From positions 186,001 through 250,000 of the forward strand of contig NZ_CAJE01000012.1 of assembly GCF_000308215.1 (NCBI RefSeq): 64,000 bases of DNA. Direction: 5' to 3'. Source of the stretch: Methanomassiliicoccus luminyensis B10. GTDB lineage: Archaea > Thermoplasmatota > Thermoplasmata > Methanomassiliicoccales > Methanomassiliicoccaceae. The notes beneath the pieces are model-generated. The model ran no database searches and was not told the origin of the DNA. It worked only from the letters and a program-made list of their open reading frames with translations. The position numbers and the translations under genes are program-made. Position 1 is the stretch's first letter. Every line of letters begins with the position of its first letter. Below are positions 52,421-60,790 of the stretch, piece after piece.

Positions 52421-53476
52421 TTACACGATGATGTCCCCGTCATTCAGGATCTGCCGCCCGTCCACCCATATCGAGGGGTTCTTCACCAGGCAGTCCTGGT
52501 GTATGAGCGCGGGAGCGTCGCTGTCGTAATTCATGCCGATGGCGAAGTGGCAGGTCTTCCCGACCTTCTCGTCCTCCAGCATGTTGTTGATCATCCTGGC
52601 GTTGTAGTTGAGCCCGATGCCGAGCTCGCCAAGGTGGCGGGCGTTCCTCTCCTCCACCTTGAGGCCGGCCTCGCGGGCCTTCTGCTCGCCCTTCCCGATG
52701 ACCTCGAGCAGCCAATCCGCCTCCTCTCCGCCGGTGACGGAGGACACGTACCCGTCCTTGAACTCCACCCTCACCGGGGTCTTCGGCTGGACGCATCGGG
52801 TCATCAGGTCCAGAGTGCCGTCGTAGCAGATGACCCCCCTGGTGGATGCTACTACGGGGGAAACGTACACCTCCCCGGCCGGAAGGTTGCCTCCAGTGCC
52901 GGGGAAGCGAAAGTCCCCGTCGTCGGCGAAGGGCTCCCTCCCCCCGATGGAGATCGTCACGTCCGTCCCGCCGGGCGCGGTCACGTGGACCTCCTTCCCA
53001 CCCTTCATGGCCGCTTTCAGCCTGGCGGCGTTGGCGCGCATCTTATTATAGTCCACGGTCACCGCGCGCTCGAAGGTGTCCCTGGTGACCGAGGGCGACC
53101 ACACGCTCCTGATCCGGCGATCCCCGGTCATCAGCTTGTAGTGGATGTGATCGTACCTCTTGCCGTCGCGGCCCACATATCCGATCTTCTGGCCATAGGG
53201 GTCCTTCCCGGTCTTGTAGAAGGGGACGGAGATGAATATGTCCGGATTGGCCTTGATGGCCGCCAGCACGGCGTTCTCCGCGAACTGGAGGATGGTCTTG
53301 GGCTCCTGGACCATCATGACCGGCTTTCCGCCGAGCTTCTTCGTTTCATCGTACAGCGCCTTGGAGATGTCGAAGGCGTCGCCCTCGAAGTTGGTCAGAA
53401 TCAATACCTCTTCGCCCTGCCGGAGGCCGAGCACGTCCTGCATGGCCACATGGGCCGCTTCTTCGAGCTTGGACAT
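52421..53476 (-). CDS. M29-type (thermophilic metallo) aminopeptidase-like protein
   Basis: 351 residues. The N-terminal region binds as in the M29 family (LGLRQGEEVLILTNFEGDAFDISKALYDETKKLGGKPVMM). C-terminal segments hold likely metal ligands (GGNLPAGEVYVSPV, GEEADWLLEVIGKGEQKA, RHLGELGIGLNYNARM, EDEKVGKTCHFAIGMNY, HQDCLVKNPSIWVDG). It probably releases N-terminal residues from peptides in the cytoplasm. A TATA-like TCTATTATAGG lies at about 53516-53527 on the minus strand. Confidence 0.88.
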   Translation of the reverse strand: MSKLEEAAHVAMQDVLGLRQGEEVLILTNFEGDAFDISKALYDETKKLGGKPVMMVQEPKTILQFAENAVLAAIKANPDIFISVPFYKTGKDPYGQKIGYVGRDGKRYDHIHYKLMTGDRRIRSVWSPSVTRDTFERAVTVDYNKMRANAARLKAAMKGGKEVHVTAPGGTDVTISIGGREPFADDGDFRFPGTGGNLPAGEVYVSPVVASTRGVICYDGTLDLMTRCVQPKTPVRVEFKDGYVSSVTGGEEADWLLEVIGKGEQKAREAGLKVEERNARHLGELGIGLNYNARMINNMLEDEKVGKTCHFAIGMNYDSDAPALIHQDCLVKNPSIWVDGRQILNDGDIIV

Positions 53477-53596
53477 GGCTGCACCCTGTATATCGGCGAT
53501 CGGACCGGGTTCACGCCTATAATAGACTTGCGCAACGCGTAGCTGGATGGTGAGAGGCCGCTCCAGCGAGAATAGTCATGAAAAACCGATTATGAG

Positions 53597-53617
53597 AAAA
53601 AGAGGGAAGAAATTAAG
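53597..53617 (-). terminator. Oligo-T transcript end of the zinc-ribbon gene
   Basis: Read on the minus strand, CCTTAATTTCTTCCCTCTTTTTCTC follows the stop of the zinc-ribbon gene. Confidence 0.45.
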
Positions 53618-53631
53618 GAAAGGTGGTCGGT

Positions 53632-53808
53632 TTAGAACCGCCTCTCGCTGCGTGCCGGCTTGTGCTTCTGGTAGCACTCCCTGCAGTAGACCGGCCTTCC
53701 CTCAGTCGGCTTGAAAGGAACCTGGGTCTCCGCTCCACAGTCGGAGCACTTGGCATTATGCATCTCACGGGGCTCGTCGCGCCTGTATCCGCCTCTTCTG
53801 TCGTTCAT
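53632..53808 (-). CDS. 58-residue CxxC zinc-ribbon protein
   Basis: A short frame starting at ATG 53808: basic N-terminus MNDRRGGYRRDEPREMHN, then AKCSDCGAETQVPFKPTEGRPVYCRECYQKHKPARSERRF. CSDCG and CRECY form a treble-clef/zinc-ribbon pair typical of a small archaeal-bacterial family (CxxC...CREC-Y) rich in Arg/Lys. Probably a nucleic-acid-associated protein; the function is unknown. It lies downstream of the aminopeptidase promoter region on the same strand. Confidence 0.8.
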   Translation of the reverse strand: MNDRRGGYRRDEPREMHNAKCSDCGAETQVPFKPTEGRPVYCRECYQKHKPARSERRF

Positions 53809-54063
53809 TCGAATTACCTATTTTTGGTTCCACACACCTTGGCCAAGCCTAGACATGTGTATGGTTCTCCAATTCATATTCTGGTATAAAATAACCACTA
53901 TTAGACGAATGCTTTTTGCACTAGGACTTGCTGGCCTCAAGACATCGGCGGCTTTCTCCCTCGACCCAAGCGGCCCCGAGGGGCCTTCTCCGCATCTAGA
54001 GCGGGGATGGGTTCAACGCTGCCCGCGTACCGCTGAGCCGAGACCCCCGAACGTTCAACAAGC
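53809..54063. other. Intergenic region between divergent small genes
   Basis: It contains AT-rich promoter-like DNA (TATAAAATAA at about 53884-53893) serving the zinc-ribbon gene on the minus strand, and a tight stem GGCCCC-GA-GGGGCC at 53972-53985. No further gene is seen. Confidence 0.4.
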
Positions 54064-54071
54064 TTTATATC
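54064..54071 (+). promoter_or_regulatory. TATA box of the single-helix microprotein
   Basis: TTTATATC is centred about 28 nt before ATG 54096, the classic spacing for a leaderless archaeal mRNA. Confidence 0.5.
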
Positions 54072-54095
54072 GGATTCTCGTCATCCCTCCCTCCC

Positions 54096-54191
54096 ATGGA
54101 AAGGAAGAACGTCCTGCTGGTCCTAGTGATCATTCTTACTCCCATCATCATAATGGGCACTCTCGCGGTCCTCGGCGCTCATAACACCTAA
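54096..54191 (+). CDS. 31-residue single-helix membrane microprotein
   Basis: MERKNVLLVLVIILTPIIIMGTLAVLGAHNT: a positively charged N-terminus then one hydrophobic helix that fills the protein. It is below usual gene-calling limits, but a TATA box at the correct distance for a leaderless start and normal codon use support it. The following 260 bases (54192-54452) contain no clear gene; one frame there ends DVPAPIALALLGALV and may be a relic of a membrane anchor. Confidence 0.5.
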   Translation: MERKNVLLVLVIILTPIIIMGTLAVLGAHNT

Positions 54192-54452
54192 AAAGCCCGA
54201 CTATGCGGATCGAAACGGTGGGAATGGGGGTCGGCCCCATGACGCCACCGCCTTTGGTCCATTCATCGTCGATGTTCCGGCCCCCATCGCTCTCGCCCTG
54301 TTAGGCGCGCTGGTCTGACGGTCCCGGAAGGGGCATCGCAGGCTCGATCAGATCCGGCCGCAACGCCACGCGTCCGCATCATGATTTTCACTTTTCATTT
54401 GATACTTCACATTTTTATGTGCTGATGCGCATACTCTGGAAGAGGGACCATC

Positions 54453-55040
54453 ATGGCCGCAGCAGAAACGAGCATATGGTATCAGAACTACTATCGCACC
54501 AGGAAGAAAGTGCTGGCAGTGGCATCCCAATACTGGATCGAGGACGCCAACGGCAAATGCCTGGGGTACGCCAAGCAGAAGATGCTGAGGATGAAAGAGG
54601 ACATCCGCATCTATTCCGACGAAAGCATGGCCACCGAACTGTTCAGGATCAAGCAGGAGCAGATCATGGACGTCTGGGGGACCTATTCGGTCATAGATTC
54701 ATTCACCAATGCCGTGGTAGGCAAGGTCAGGAGAAGCGTCATGTCCGGCATCGGGGCGGACGAGTGGCAGATCCTTGACCCCGCCGGCCAGCAGATCGGC
54801 AGGATCGTGGAGATGTCCGGGAGGGGCCTGGCGAGGAAGTACATACCACTGGGAAACCTCGTACCGGAACAGGTGAAGGTGGAGTTCTACGGCCAGGAGG
54901 TCGGACAGATCAAGCAACAGTTCAAGATCGTCGGCGACACCTGGGAAGTGGACTGCTGCAGGATGCCGCCCCAGCTCGACCGCAGGGTCCTGCTGGCGGG
55001 CATGGTGATGATGGGGATGGTGGAAAGGGAGAGGAAGTAA
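54453..55040 (+). CDS. LURP-one/scramblase-like (tubby-fold) protein
   Basis: 195 residues. Beta-rich pattern of the LURP-one-related/DUF567 family: YWIEDANGKCLGYAKQKMLRMKEDIRIYSDESMATELFRIKQEQIMDVWGTYSVID, KVRRSV, EWQILDPAGQQIGRIVE, KVEFYGQEVGQIKQQFKIVGDTWEVDC, and a final helix LDRRVLLAGMVMMGMVERERK resembling the core helix of the tubby barrel. The prokaryotic role is unclear. ATTTTTATG near 54413-54421 is a plausible TATA box. Confidence 0.75.
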   Translation: MAAAETSIWYQNYYRTRKKVLAVASQYWIEDANGKCLGYAKQKMLRMKEDIRIYSDESMATELFRIKQEQIMDVWGTYSVIDSFTNAVVGKVRRSVMSGIGADEWQILDPAGQQIGRIVEMSGRGLARKYIPLGNLVPEQVKVEFYGQEVGQIKQQFKIVGDTWEVDCCRMPPQLDRRVLLAGMVMMGMVERERK

Positions 55041-55127
55041 GCTCCTCTGGCCCCTTGTCAGTCCATCGGCCTCGGGCGGGCACCTCGCGGGGAGCGGATA
55101 AATATGCCGGACGGCCATGTCCCACTT

Positions 55128-55532
55128 ATGGTAGCGCTCACCCCCGAGTTTGAGGAGCTGTTCAAGGCAGCGAAGTACTATCCCCTGGCCACCGCGTCGA
55201 AGGCCGGGGACCCCAACGTGGTCCCCGTCGGCTCCGTCTTTCTGATGGATCCCCAGACCATTTGGATCGGCAATCAGTTCATGAACGCAACAGTGGCGAA
55301 TCTCAAGGAGAACCCCCGAGCGTGCTTGTACGCATGGGGTCCTGACACCAAGGGCTGCCTGAAGATAAAGGCTGACGTCACCGTGCTGGAGTCCGGCGCG
55401 GACTTCGAGAAGATGAAAGAGATGGTCAAGGCCCGCCGCGCCGACCTGGTTTGCAAGGCCCTCCTGGCCCTCAAGGTCACCGAGGTCTACAACTGCAAGT
55501 CCGGCGGGGATGCGGGAAAGCGGCTGCTGTGA
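55128..55532 (+). CDS. Pyridoxamine 5'-phosphate oxidase-family flavin-binding protein
   Basis: 134 residues from ATG 55128, chosen because ATAAATA at 55098-55104 is centred about 27 nt upstream; the frame is open to 55104. Split-barrel flavin fold: YYPLATASKAGDPNVVPVGSVFLMDPQTIWIGNQFMNATVANLKENPRACLYAW, then KIKADVTVLESGADFEKMKEMV and a C-terminal TEVYNC. It probably binds FMN or F420; the substrate is unknown. Confidence 0.85.
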   Translation: MVALTPEFEELFKAAKYYPLATASKAGDPNVVPVGSVFLMDPQTIWIGNQFMNATVANLKENPRACLYAWGPDTKGCLKIKADVTVLESGADFEKMKEMVKARRADLVCKALLALKVTEVYNCKSGGDAGKRLL

Positions 55533-55648
55533 GGTCCGCGCAACGCCCGGCCCCGGCCGGCCTTTTTCCCCTTTCGATATTTTGATTAGCTAATGGGAAC
55601 CGTCTATACTGACGGGATGATCGCTTAAGGCTCCCGGGAGGCGGCTTC

Positions 55649-56746
55649 ATGACGCACCACGACATCGCTATAGTGGGCAGCGGCCCATCCGGAATGGTGG
55701 CCGGCGTTCACGCCCTGAAGCATGGGTACCGGACCATAATCCTTGAGCAGGGGGCCACGGTGGACCCGTCCCCGCCTCGGTTCGAGGCCACCCCGTCGAA
55801 CGGGATCCTGAGGCTCGTCGACAGGATGAAGATCCCGTATGAGTCGCTGTCATACCGTACCATGTGGGTCTCCCCCTCTGAGTTCATGTACCTCGAATCA
55901 TCCAATACGCCGGACCTCATCATCAGAAGGGGGGGCATGCCCGACTCCCTGTGCGAAGTGCTGAAGGAACGCTTCCTGGACGCAGGCGGGGAGATAATGT
56001 TCCGACAGAGGGTGCACAGCGTGGAGGTCTCCGGAGGAGCGGTCCGGCAGCTGAACGGCGGCGACTTGGACGTATCGTTCGACTGGCTCATCTGGGCCGG
56101 CGGCGAGACGGTGCCGACGCTGGAAAAGTTCTGCCTCGCCCCCAAGGTGATGAGGACCATGCACGGCGCCGGCACCATATTCGACAGCGAGGGGGTGCCG
56201 GACCGGGTGACGGTGTACCTGGACCCGCGAAGGTCGCCCGGCGGCTACCTGTATGAGGTCACTTCAGGGGGGAGGACTTCCATCTACAACGTCACCGTGG
56301 GCGGGGACCCCGACCGGCTGTTCCGCGATACGCATGAGTACTTGGCATCGCGGGGCATACCGGGGGCCGCCCTTACCTACGGGCACGCGCATACTTCTCC
56401 CTGGGGCAAGAGGTGCATCCTGGAGAACGTCCTGCTGGCGGGGGATGCCGGGGCGATGAACGATTATGGGTTCGGATACGGCACCAGGAGCGCGATTTTG
56501 TCGGGGCACCACGCCGCGGAGTCGATAGCGAAGGATTACAACTACGATCTGATAGCGAAGAAGCCTAGCAGAGAAGCATGGAAGTCCAGGCTGGTGCGGA
56601 GGTGCCTCGACCGGTTCGAGCCCCAGGATTGGGACGCCGTGATCGGCCTGATGGACAACACCACCTCGTTCGGTCCGAACGTGGGGTGGAAGGCGAGGAT
56701 GAGGCGGGCGGGGGGAGTATGCCGGGCGGTGTGGAGACTGTTATAG
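55649..56746 (+). CDS. FAD-dependent oxidoreductase, geranylgeranyl-reductase-like (divergent)
   Basis: 365 residues. N-terminal FAD motif DIAIVGSGPSGMVAGVHAL (5-23), a middle region SPGGYLYEVTSGGRTSIYNVTVGG aligning with the substrate segment of GGR-type enzymes, and the second FAD motif NVLLAGDAGAMNDYGFGYGTRSAILSGHHAAE. The Y/W-FP-G signature of active geranylgeranyl reductases is not clearly present, so it may be a different or diverged reductase. It overlaps the following GGR gene by 28 nt, which suggests the two flavoproteins act together. Confidence 0.8.
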   Translation: MTHHDIAIVGSGPSGMVAGVHALKHGYRTIILEQGATVDPSPPRFEATPSNGILRLVDRMKIPYESLSYRTMWVSPSEFMYLESSNTPDLIIRRGGMPDSLCEVLKERFLDAGGEIMFRQRVHSVEVSGGAVRQLNGGDLDVSFDWLIWAGGETVPTLEKFCLAPKVMRTMHGAGTIFDSEGVPDRVTVYLDPRRSPGGYLYEVTSGGRTSIYNVTVGGDPDRLFRDTHEYLASRGIPGAALTYGHAHTSPWGKRCILENVLLAGDAGAMNDYGFGYGTRSAILSGHHAAESIAKDYNYDLIAKKPSREAWKSRLVRRCLDRFEPQDWDAVIGLMDNTTSFGPNVGWKARMRRAGGVCRAVWRLL

Positions 56747-57933
56747 TCGGCGGGGGGCCGGCCGGCGCGTCCGCGGCCATCGCCTGCTCGGTCCACGGGG
56801 CGAGGGCGATCATCGTGGACAGGCGCGAGGTCATCGGCAGGCCGGTGCAGTGCGCGGAGGGCTATACCCCCCTTCTGGGGGAGATGAGCATCGTTGACCT
56901 CCCGGACCGCCTGACGGTGTGGAGGACCGAGGGCACCATCTTCAGGTTCGACGGGGAGGAGAGGAAGGTCGACGGGAGGATGTGGTCGACCAATATGATC
57001 GACAGGGCCGAGCTCGACTCCTGCCTGTACAATTCCGCGATGGGGTTGGGGGCCCGCCGGATCACGGGTGAAGTGTCGGACTTCGATGACGCCTCTCTGC
57101 ATCTTTCGGACGGGCGAGAGGTCCCGTACGGGCGGCTGATCATCGCTGACGGGGCCGACTCGGTGTTCCTCGACCCTCAGGACAAGAAGCGGTCCGTTGC
57201 GTACGTCAGGTCGTACGAGGTACGCGGGGGCGAGGTCCCGGACCCCCGCAGAAGCACGATGTTCATCGGTGACTACTGCGAGAAGGGTTACGGGTACATC
57301 TTTCCCCGAGGGAAGAGGAGTGCGAATATCGGCCTGGGCGGTCTGGTCGACCGGGACGAGCTGGAGCGGCGGTTCGAGGAGTTCTGCGAGGAGCCGGAGG
57401 TGAAGGGCATTCTGAAGCGATCCGAGGTGGTTGCCGACAAGTCAGGATGCGCGCCGCTGTTCGGATCCAGGATGAGAAAGGAGCTGAGCGGCGCCATCAT
57501 GGTCGGCGACGCCGCCAACCACAACCTTAAGCCGTTCGTAGAGGGGTTCATAATCAGCTCGATATGCGGCTATCTGGCCGGAGCGGCCTTGAGCCTCCGC
57601 CCCGCAGAGGATGCGAAGCGCTTCTTCGACACGCTGTCGCGCCGGTACCTCGGCGACCTGCTGGAAGAAGGACAACGAAGCTTCGATAAACTGTGCGGCG
57701 CCTGGGATGCCTTGAGCGCCGGGGAGATCGTGAGGGAACTGATCGACACGGACCTCGAAGGCCTCATCCCGGCGGGGAGGGATCGATTCGCGTACTGGTA
57801 CGCCTCGATGATGATGCGCCGCCGCAAGAGGGAGCTAAGAAGGACGATACGCTTTCCCGGCACGGCCGGCGCTCCGGGGATCGGGGCGGGAGAATGCGCC
57901 TCACTTCCTGGGAAGAGCCCGGAACGACCGTAG
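56719..57933 (+). CDS. Geranylgeranyl reductase family protein
   Basis: 404 residues from ATG 56719 with GGGGGAG upstream. FAD motif TVIVGGGPAGASAAIACSVHG (7-27), DRREVIGRPVQCAEG, the substrate-binding signature KGYGYIFPRGKRSANIGLGG, and VGDAANHNLKPFVEGFIISSICGYLAG. Homologues saturate the geranylgeranyl chains of archaeal membrane lipids. The final ~30 residues are Gly/Pro/Arg-rich and probably disordered. Confidence 0.88.
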   Translation: MPGGVETVIVGGGPAGASAAIACSVHGARAIIVDRREVIGRPVQCAEGYTPLLGEMSIVDLPDRLTVWRTEGTIFRFDGEERKVDGRMWSTNMIDRAELDSCLYNSAMGLGARRITGEVSDFDDASLHLSDGREVPYGRLIIADGADSVFLDPQDKKRSVAYVRSYEVRGGEVPDPRRSTMFIGDYCEKGYGYIFPRGKRSANIGLGGLVDRDELERRFEEFCEEPEVKGILKRSEVVADKSGCAPLFGSRMRKELSGAIMVGDAANHNLKPFVEGFIISSICGYLAGAALSLRPAEDAKRFFDTLSRRYLGDLLEEGQRSFDKLCGAWDALSAGEIVRELIDTDLEGLIPAGRDRFAYWYASMMMRRRKRELRRTIRFPGTAGAPGIGAGECASLPGKSPERP

Positions 57934-58051
57934 GCCGCAGGAAAGCGCAGATAAGCGTCCCTTGAGTGGTGGGGCACGGCCGATCTACCTATACGCGTTC
58001 GAGCTCGTTACATGGCCGCCGTGACCGCCTATGCCTCGATGGCTTGGCCTC

Positions 58052-58080
58052 ACCAATAATTGAAAAAGAGAAAAAAAGGA
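58052..58080 (-). terminator. Oligo-T terminator of the TM_helix protein gene
   Basis: Read on the minus strand, CTTTCCTTTTTTTCTCTTTTTCAAT follows the stop codon by about 20 nt. Confidence 0.6.
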
Positions 58081-58098
58081 AAGAATAAGCCGTTAGGC

Positions 58099-58938
58099 TT
58101 AGTTGAACTGCTTCGCCAGCTTCTTGGCCATGGCGTACGCGATCGGGATCAGCATGATGGCGAGCGCGATGGCAAAGGCCCAGGAGATGTTGGCGATAAT
58201 CCCGGTAACGCCGGGGAAGGATGCGAAGAGGGCGCCGGTGCCGACGATCAGGAAGATCGCGTACAGGACGAACTTCGCGTAACCAGCGACCTCCGCGAAC
58301 TCAGGGTGGTCGGCCATTATGGACTTTATCAAGGCGTCGGTCAGGGAAATGCCCACACCGATGATGACAAATGCGAGTATCAGGGGGTAGATGAAGTCCC
58401 CGGGCAGGCGCATGGTGTCGAGGGCCAGCATCAGCACGAACGCCAGCAGGCCGATGAACAGCATGTTCTTCAGCCCATCGGCGACCCCGCACTTCTCGGC
58501 GGAGAACATCGGCCTGATGATCTTGCCGATGAACGAGGCCAGGAAGTCCGCTAGTATGGCGCCGAGGATCAGGATCAGGATGCCGGCAAGCAGCCAGGGC
58601 AGGTAGGTCGCAATGTCGTTCAGGTATGTGCCGAACACGCCGCCGAACGACAGCAGCTGTATGGCATAGATAACGGCTAGCACGATGATTATGGCCTTTA
58701 CGACAGTACCTATCAATTTCGACGGATTCGTTCCCGCGTTCCTGAGGGACTTCCCGACCGCGGTCTCGTCGACGGTCCTGTCAAAGCTGGTCTTTCTGAC
58801 CACCCAGTTGACAAGGTTCCCCACGAGGATCCCCGCGAGAACGCCCAGGGCGAGAACTACGATCGCCGCCAGGATGGATGGTACCGCATTCACTATGTCG
58901 TCCAATAATCCTTCCAACTGAGCACCCAAATCGGCCAT
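58099..58938 (-). CDS. Membrane protein with conserved TM_helix repeats (MscS-related)
   Basis: 279 residues, about six transmembrane helices. Two repeats of the 'conserved TM helix' family: IVNAVPSILAAIVVLALGVLAGILVGNLVNWVVRK and YLPWLLAGILILILGAILADFLASFIGKIIRP, each ending in a basic segment. Further helices: MLFIGLLAFVLMLALDTM, LILAFVIIGVGISLTDALI, FVLYAIFLIVGTGALFASFP, NISWAFAIALAIMLIPIAYAMAKKL. The family is related to mechanosensitive channel N-termini, but no MscS beta domain is present. AGAGGTAACAAC precedes ATG 58938. The next ~230 bases (58939-59165) contain its promoter and no gene. Confidence 0.82.
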   Translation of the reverse strand: MADLGAQLEGLLDDIVNAVPSILAAIVVLALGVLAGILVGNLVNWVVRKTSFDRTVDETAVGKSLRNAGTNPSKLIGTVVKAIIIVLAVIYAIQLLSFGGVFGTYLNDIATYLPWLLAGILILILGAILADFLASFIGKIIRPMFSAEKCGVADGLKNMLFIGLLAFVLMLALDTMRLPGDFIYPLILAFVIIGVGISLTDALIKSIMADHPEFAEVAGYAKFVLYAIFLIVGTGALFASFPGVTGIIANISWAFAIALAIMLIPIAYAMAKKLAKQFN

Positions 58939-59165
58939 GTTGTTACCTCTGAACTTTAAACTTAAATGAGATAATAATATTAATGTTGAATTTTCTAATT
59001 ATCAAGAAATAAAGGAACAATCCAGCGGCTCATTTGGCATGCTGATGGAACGCCAGGGCCAGGGGGTCGGGCCCAGGACCGCGGGGGATATAATGGCAGC
59101 CTACCAAGAACACGGCGAGGCCATGCCGAAATGGGTGGTGGATATCAGCATCACTTCTCCCGGGC

Positions 59166-59999
59166 TCATTTCCTTCCGAACCTGTACTTTGCCAGCGTCC
59201 TCGGCCCCCATAAGGATGCCGCCAGCACCGCCACGGCCGCTACAAGCATGGCGGTGACGGCCGGGGCGTAGTAGCCCGCCTTGGGGAACAGAGTGAAGAA
59301 GCTGACGTTGATCATGGCGTGGACGACGACCACGGAGAACACGCTGCGGCCGGCATTATTGTAGATCCACACCATGAGCACGCGCAGGAACACCGTGTTG
59401 CACCGTTCCCAGAGGATGTAGTCCCATGCCTGGCCGGCCTGGATGTCCGGGATGACGTGCCACGCCGCCCAGATGATACCTATGATGATGCCGGCCCCCA
59501 GAGCGGTCCACTTTGCCTGCAAGGGATCAGTGGCGTAGCCGGTCCACCCCGCCTCCTCGCATGCTGCGGCGATGAAGAAGATGATGAACAGGAGAGGCAG
59601 CAGCACGGGTGAAAGAGGATTGGGGAGCGGCGTCCCCATCAGGTACATTATGGCGTACGACAGGAGGTATATCGCCGGCAGCAGGAAGAAAATAGCTGCG
59701 TACCAGGCCTTCTTCCTGATCCTCTTGTGATCGAAGACCCTCTTGAGCAGGCGCTTTACGCCGTCACGTCCCTCTTCACGGTAAACGAGGATGGATGCTG
59801 CGATGAGGGGGCAGGGAAACATCAGCGCGGCGATGGGCAGGCCCAGGGGAAGGGCCAGGTCGGACATGGCTCCTACTGCCAGGAACGGGAGGGATAGGAT
59901 GAACACGAGGATGAAGAACGCCCCATACTCTCGCATCACCTTGCCGATGCGATAGGCAGCGTATCGGGCATCTCTCTCACATATCTCCTTGTCTACCAT
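59166..59999 (-). CDS. CPBP-family intramembrane metalloprotease
   Basis: 277 residues from ATG 59999; the frame is open to 60110, but the dyad elements and TATA-like ATATTAAG (60059-60066) just upstream favour the shorter start. About eight helices. Family motifs: ACEEAGWTGYA (glutamate pair), IIWAAWHVIPDI (first catalytic His) and VVHAMINVSFF (second His). Members are CAAX-type proteases or bacteriocin-processing/immunity proteins; the substrate is unknown. The N-terminal MVDKEICERDARYAAYRIGK is cytoplasmic and charged. Confidence 0.85.
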   Translation of the reverse strand: MVDKEICERDARYAAYRIGKVMREYGAFFILVFILSLPFLAVGAMSDLALPLGLPIAALMFPCPLIAASILVYREEGRDGVKRLLKRVFDHKRIRKKAWYAAIFFLLPAIYLLSYAIMYLMGTPLPNPLSPVLLPLLFIIFFIAAACEEAGWTGYATDPLQAKWTALGAGIIIGIIWAAWHVIPDIQAGQAWDYILWERCNTVFLRVLMVWIYNNAGRSVFSVVVVHAMINVSFFTLFPKAGYYAPAVTAMLVAAVAVLAASLWGPRTLAKYRFGRK

Positions 60000-60072
60000 G
60001 AGCCAAGTAGCGAACTTCACATCGTAGTTCTTCGACGGTTCTTGCTGGCTGTATCCTGCGCTTAATATGTCC

Positions 60073-60171
60073 TGTCCTAAAAGTAGGCCAAAATCTACTT
60101 GCTCTTTCATTGTCCAGTCTCCATGTGTGTGGAGGGACTTGTCCTGCGTATCCTGTCCTTACTGTAGGACA
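60073..60171. promoter_or_regulatory. Two copies of an 18-bp operator-like dyad upstream of the CPBP gene
   Basis: TGTCCT-N6-AGGCCA at 60073-60090 and TGTCCT-N6-AGGACA at 60154-60171 share arms, spacer length and flanking CC/CAAA bases; start-to-start spacing is 81 bp. The first also overlaps AAGTAG-N8-CTACTT (60081-60100). They sit just upstream of a TATA-like element, as expected for binding sites of a dimeric regulator. Confidence 0.5.
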
Positions 60172-60210
60172 AATTTTGCCCTAGTGCATCAAAATGGCGT
60201 GAGGGCCAGA

Positions 60211-60297
60211 TGGTGCAGGGGGTGCGATTTGAACGCACGGACCACTAAGGACAGGATCCTAAGTCCTGCGCCGTTGGCCAAGCTTGGCTACCCCTGC
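60211..60297 (-). tRNA. tRNA-Leu (anticodon UAG), with encoded CCA
   Basis: On the minus strand: acceptor GCAGGGG pairing with CCCCTGC, a D-arm starting TAGCCAAGCTTGGCC, anticodon stem-loop CAGGA-CTTAGGA-TCCTG (anticodon TAG), a long variable arm, a T arm with GTTCAAATC, discriminator A and a genomically encoded CCA (60211-60213). The extended variable arm and A73 fit a type II leucine tRNA. Confidence 0.92.
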
Positions 60298-60347
60298 GTT
60301 GCCAGGCGATAAACCCGAATGGTATTTGAGGGTTGCCACCGCACCCC

Positions 60348-60655
60348 TCAGCCGAGCAGGGTGGACCTACCGCGCCTCACGATCGGAAAGGCGCCCAGAA
60401 CGGCCATCCCGGCGAGGACCACAGGGCCGTCAGCAGGTAGGGGTTCAATAAGGAGGTTCTAAACACGGCCCAGTGCCCTCAGCGTCGATGGTGAAGCGCA
60501 GTTCGCCGATGACAGTGTTGCCAGCACCGTCGGCGATCCTTATGGCGCCGCCAATCTCGCCGTCCGCGATCTCGAACAGCTCGAACGAGAACGGCCGCTC
60601 TCATCGTTCTCGGGGGGTTCGGGCTTCACTTTCTGGATATGAATCCACGGATTCG
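60348..60655 (-). pseudogene. Decayed membrane-anchored surface protein fragment
   Basis: Three frames carry protein-like pieces in order on the minus strand: IHIQKVKPEPPENDE (about 60605-60645), then ERPFSFELFEIADGEIGGAI and RIADGAGNTVIGELRFTIDAEG, and finally a C-terminal anchor GPVVLAGMAVLGAFPIVRRG ending at TGA 60348. Frameshifts separate the pieces. A TATA box, TGTATTTATACC, remains at about 60656-60667. The rest of 60298-60790 has no gene. Confidence 0.5.
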
Positions 60656-60790
60656 GTATAAATACAGAGTATTTGTTTTCGTAGGCAAGGCGTTCCCCAA
60701 ATCGCTTGCCGTTCTGAACGCCCGCTCATCAGGACCGACCAGTGAACAGGGCCGCCGCACCCGTAGCCGGCAAAAATTGGGGTTGATGCC

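Noticed and set aside
60067-60312. Plus-strand frame with CPYC...CRGC, zinc-ribbon-like
   Set aside because: It runs through the operator dyads and antisense to a complete tRNA-Leu; the cysteines arise from the repeated dyad sequence.
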